Part shown: positions 60,651-64,000 of the stretch, piece after piece | How positions within the stretch are numbered: position 1 is the first letter of the stretch | Layout of the letters: each line of letters begins with the position of its first letter | Source: Tritrichomonas musculus | Lineage: Eukaryota > Parabasalia > Tritrichomonadida > Tritrichomonadidae | Assembly (NCBI GenBank): GCA_039105265.1 | Contig: JAPFFF010000022.1 | Span: forward strand, 1-64,000 | Direction: 5' to 3' | Length of the DNA stretch: 64,000 nt | The notes under the pieces: model-generated | What the model saw: only the letters and a program-made list of their open reading frames with translations | What the model was told of the DNA's origin: nothing | Database searches by the model: none | Program-made: the position numbers and the translations under genes

Positions 60651-62410
60651 AAATTTAACGATATGTATATTATTTCTCTGGTTAAAATAGAATTAAATTG
60701 ATGATAAGTAATCAAAATAATATTAGTTAATGAGAATTATTATTTAATTATTTTGAATGCAAAAAATTGAATACTCTAATATAATAATAAATTTTTCAAA
60801 AATTTTACAAAATTTTTGAGAAATAAAAGGTATCAATCTAATCAAACAGAAAGACATTATGTTAATTTATGTATTCCATTGTGCTAATGTGTGTAAAACC
60901 ACCATATTAGAATTGATTATATCTTATATTTATTGAATCAATTAATATTTTATATATATATATCTTATTGTTTATGTTATTGTAGTGAAACCTTGATAAA
61001 ATCCTATAATAATTAAAATTATAAATAACTAATATACACCTTATTCATTTTAAATTATTCAATTTCTAAAATATTTTTTTTTTATAAAATACTTAATAAT
61101 TATTTACATTGTTAACTATATCTAATGTACATTATATTATATGAGTCTGATTTAATTTATTTTTGCATTTTTAAAGACTCTTCTTTTTAAACAAAAATAG
61201 CATATATATTTTTCGAACCTAATTCCTATTTGTGCTTTCCCATTAAGTTAAATAAATTGAATTCAATATTTTTTTAATTTGATATATCAGTATTTTATGA
61301 CCAAAGATTAAAATTAAAATGCAGAAATCGAGATTATTTTGAGCTTTATGGTCACATTTCTTTGAAGAAAACTATATTATTTCATTTCAATTTATATAAT
61401 TATCATTAAATTTAAGATATATTTGTACCCTTTCAAATTTTCCTTTTTTAGAATTGCGGGGATTTATATGTCAAGAGATAAAAACTCTGAATAATTTGAA
61501 TAAAAATAATTTTCCTCAGAAAAAAAAAATTCTTTGAATATTTAGAAAAAGTGAATTTTTTTTTCCTCACAATTTTTATAGATGGTTACATTTTATGTAC
61601 TTTTAGAATTAAAATCATCAATTATTTATTAAAAATCAAAGCCTCTCTTTATTTTTGCGAAAATTCCTCTGGAATATAATATCAGCATATATAGCTTTAT
61701 TGTTTGTGCGTATTAGTTTGTCATAGCTGCCGAATATTTATTTAATTAATTTCAGATATCTTCTTGTGATTTAGAGATAAAGCAATGATTCCTTGTGCAA
61801 ATATTCCTAAAATAATATGATCTTTTGATTTGTTGAATAATAAAGCGAAAATAGGATTTTTCTTTCAAAATGTTTACGTGTATTAGTTTTTGATCTGATG
61901 ATATCTTGATATGTGATTAATAATATATTTTGATATTTTATATTTAATTTAATCATTATATGTAATTATTAAAAATATGAATAATACAAAAAATTATTTT
62001 TGATCATATATCGATATATTTCAAGTATGATAAAAATAGGTAAATACAATATTTTTATATGCAGAGTATTATTTTACCGAATGATGATAATGATTTGACT
62101 ATTTAGGAGATCAAATAAAAAGGAAACAAATGAAAACAAAAAGAAAATAATTTCAATGATATTGTGAGATGATAGAAAAAGTTAAAATTTTTGATTAAGA
62201 TGAAATACCGATATCTATTGATATTATCTCAATTATAGTTTATGTATTTATTAATTAAAAGGTAGATAATGTTTTTGATTGTAGATAATTTTATATATTT
62301 AAAAAATAATTCAAAATTAATAAAAAATAGAAAAATAAAAATTGACTTCATTTTGTTTTTGGTTTCAGAGAGTATAAAAACATATTTTTAATATTTAATT
62401 GATACCTATG
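60651..62410. other. AT-rich intergenic DNA, no gene seen
   Basis: About 1.76 kb. It contains a short TA run near 60,950 and many A and T tracts. G+C is very low, for example 10 of 60 bases at 61,981-62,040. No ATG frame of useful length, tRNA-like cloverleaf or repeated block was recognised. Confidence 0.6.
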
Positions 62411-62436
62411 TTATACAAAGTCTCACACATTAGCAG

Positions 62437-62481
62437 ACACGCCGGCCGATGCTGATATACAATCAACATCGGCAGGCGAGT
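62437..62481. other. GC-rich hairpin upstream of the pogo-like transposase
   Basis: The 19-base arms 62,437-62,455 and 62,463-62,481 pair with three mismatches around a 7-base loop (TATACAA); the core is GCCGATG...CATCGGC. It lies about 175 bp before the transposase ATG, where base composition shifts from very AT-rich to moderate. It may be part of the terminal or subterminal region of the element that carries the transposase, serving as a binding site. The outer limits of that element cannot be seen in this window. Confidence 0.6.
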
Positions 62482-62516
62482 GGCAAAGTAACTCAGTCAG
62501 AAAAATGTTTTAACAC

Positions 62517-62529
62517 TCATTACTCATAA
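62517..62529 (+). promoter_or_regulatory. Strong initiator-like match upstream of the pogo-like transposase
   Basis: TCATTACTCATAA fits the extended trichomonad initiator TCAYTWYTCATTA at 12 of 13 positions. An ATG follows at once (62,531) but opens only a 16-codon frame that stops before the transposase start at 62,656. If this is the transcription start, the transposase mRNA would have a leader of about 140 bases with a short upstream frame, which is unusual for trichomonads. Confidence 0.45.
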
Positions 62530-62655
62530 CATGCAAATTAAAAACACCATCAAAATTAGTAACTTAATAAGATATTTATAAATTTAATATGGCCAAATAA
62601 TAATTCAATTATATTTTGAAAATACGAAAATTACTTTTTTTTTCAAAATATCTCT

Positions 62656-64000
62656 ATGTCTGTTCAAGAAATGCTTGATCTTTTATCAGATAGATTGACA
62701 GAAGACGAATATGCTTATATTGCGCAAATGAAAATTGTTAATCCCAAAATTTCATTTCGTGATTTAACACCCTCTCTTCACAAAAAATTTAGTGACCACC
62801 TTTTCAAATATTCTGCCCCAAAGTTATCAGTCCTGTACTATTTCTACATGGAAAATTATTATAAGCCTCTTACGGAAGTTTGCCAGTATCTATCCTCTGA
62901 AGATGGAAAGCAAACCATTGCAAATCTAGCGACTAACCCAGAAGCATTTCTTCATCATAATTGCTATCCTTTCTTTGAAAGCCGCAAAGGGAAAACCTGG
63001 TCAAACACAGAGGTCGAACTAATGAAGTACATTGCGGAGAGAGCTCAAGATTCTTCTTTTTTGAAGTATCTCCCTTTATGTATACCTGGTCGTACAGGAA
63101 TGCAATGCTATGCCAAATATGCCGAGTTAGTGCTTGCTCAGGAAATAACTAATGACGTAAGGAAAATCAAGAAAAAGGAACGTACAATGCCACCACTTCG
63201 CAAATATTTTATTAAAGAACATGAGGAACTGCTGGCTAGTGAAATCTTGACAATGTTCAATGAACATAAGTTTATATCTAAGGAAATAGTTAGGCAAAGA
63301 GCCAAGAAAATGTACATGCTTCCCTGGGTACTTGCCGAAAGAGCTGCTTTTCAATTTTTTATCATGTCTGATACTCCTATATATAATGATAATGGTTCGT
63401 ACACGAATGAATTCATTCGTGAGTCTCAAATTCTTTTAAGTCAGATTGTTCCAGATGAAAGAAGAAAGCCACTAATTGAGATGCAAGTCAAAATCATTGA
63501 AGATTATAGACTACCAGATCCAATATTTTCAGATACGTGGGTTAGAACTTTCATGAAGAGAAATCATTTCTCCTTTAGGCTTGCTCATTATTCTCGGCGC
63601 GGAGCAATAAAGAAGACTTACATTGATGAGTTCATTCAGAAAGTAGCAGATGCGGTCCTTAAATATACAAGAAAATCGGGGTATAACATGGACGAGACAT
63701 CGGTACGCATCAATAATGGCACACTGCGAACTATTGCACCGGTAGGATTGGAAAAAGTTATATTTGAAGGAAGCAGGAGCGAAAAAGAGTGTTTCACGGC
63801 TATTGCAACAATAACATACAATGAAAAGCTCCCTCTAATCCTACTGGCTAAAGGAAAAACAGATGCCTGTTGTTCAAAATTTAGAGCAGCAAAACGAGCT
63901 GAAGCATGGCCGTCTAAAAACGGATGGGTTGATGAACAAATCATGATCCAGTACTTAAACTGGCTGCATGCTGAATGTGCTGGTAGGAAACCATGTGCCC
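62656..64000 (+). CDS. pogo/Tigger-like (DDE_1) transposase, first 448 codons, cut by the window edge
   Basis: Reading from ATG at 62,656 the frame is open to the last base. Domains seen in order: a Myb/SANT-like segment at about 113-158 (TWSNTEVELMKYIAERA through PGRTGMQCYAKY); a CENP-B/Tc5-like helix-turn-helix at about 290-318 (FSDTWVRTFMKRNHFSFRLA); and the start of a DDE_1 catalytic domain with D346 in GYNMDETSV, then AIATITYNEKLPLILLAKGK and NGWVDEQIMIQYLNWL. The frame ends at GRKPCA, just where the second catalytic Asp is expected. The gene is clearly GC-richer than its surroundings (24 of 60 bases at 63,001-63,060). This suggests a recently arrived or differently biased element. Its role would be cut-and-paste transposition of its own element. 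The frames on the opposite strand here are shadows of this one. Confidence 0.88.
   Translation, partial: MSVQEMLDLLSDRLTEDEYAYIAQMKIVNPKISFRDLTPSLHKKFSDHLFKYSAPKLSVLYYFYMENYYKPLTEVCQYLSSEDGKQTIANLATNPEAFLHHNCYPFFESRKGKTWSNTEVELMKYIAERAQDSSFLKYLPLCIPGRTGMQCYAKYAELVLAQEITNDVRKIKKKERTMPPLRKYFIKEHEELLASEILTMFNEHKFISKEIVRQRAKKMYMLPWVLAERAAFQFFIMSDTPIYNDNGSYTNEFIRESQILLSQIVPDERRKPLIEMQVKIIEDYRLPDPIFSDTWVRTFMKRNHFSFRLAHYSRRGAIKKTYIDEFIQKVADAVLKYTRKSGYNMDETSVRINNGTLRTIAPVGLEKVIFEGSRSEKECFTAIATITYNEKLPLILLAKGKTDACCSKFRAAKRAEAWPSKNGWVDEQIMIQYLNWLHAECAGRKPCA

Noticed and set aside
63127-63944. Two minus-strand frames of about 100 codons near the right edge
   Set aside because: They are antisense to the pogo-like transposase, whose domains are recognisable; these show none.

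Overview
The window is AT-rich protist nuclear DNA in which GC-rich satellite makes up more than half the sequence. A trichomonad (Parabasalia) is the best guess. The 399-residue gene has TCACTTT, a match to the trichomonad initiator TCAYTWY, a few bases before its ATG. No introns are evident. Both TAA and TAG end the long frames, so the stop codons are not reassigned. The transposase families (FLYWCH/MULE and pogo-like DDE_1) are types common in trichomonads. This assignment is an inference; no rRNA or tRNA gene was found to confirm it.

Layout. (1) Positions 1-21,978, 27,280-30,355 and 35,657-48,094 are three arrays of one 62-bp satellite, about 605 copies and 37.5 kb. Each unit holds two dyad centres. 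(2) Between the arrays lie near-identical modules of about 5.3 kb at 21,979-27,279, 30,356-35,656 and 48,095-53,396. Modules 1 and 2 are exactly 8,377 bp apart. Module 3 differs in length by one base in an A-run. (3) The third module is the left part of what reads as a complete DNA transposon of 8,886 bp (48,476-57,361). It has about 1-kb terminal inverted repeats, a perfect 8-bp target duplication (GAAATATC), a MULE transposase of 619 residues, a second gene of 399 residues and two minisatellites. Copies 1 and 2 are the same element cut off on the right and fused to satellite at a TATA-like microhomology. (4) From 57,370 to about 62,400 the DNA is gene-poor and AT-rich. It holds a 671-bp MITE with 15-bp TIRs and an 8-bp target duplication, a 177-bp tandem repeat that preserves an empty form of the MITE target, and a second pair of 15-bp inverted repeats enclosing a fragment that looks like a cysteine-protease N-terminus. 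(5) The right edge (from 62,656) is an open 448-codon frame for the first part of a pogo/Tigger-like transposase with a Myb-like and a CENP-B-like domain. It is much richer in GC than its surroundings.

How the parts fit. The sequence suggests a transposon that landed beside a satellite array. Unequal exchange then truncated it, and part of the transposon plus satellite was copied as a higher-order unit. Three uninterrupted copies of the same transposase gene are thereby maintained inside a satellite domain. The most unusual points are the homeodomain-like tail on the transposase, the second gene carried just inside the right terminal repeat, and the mosaic of shared variant blocks that links the three arrays.
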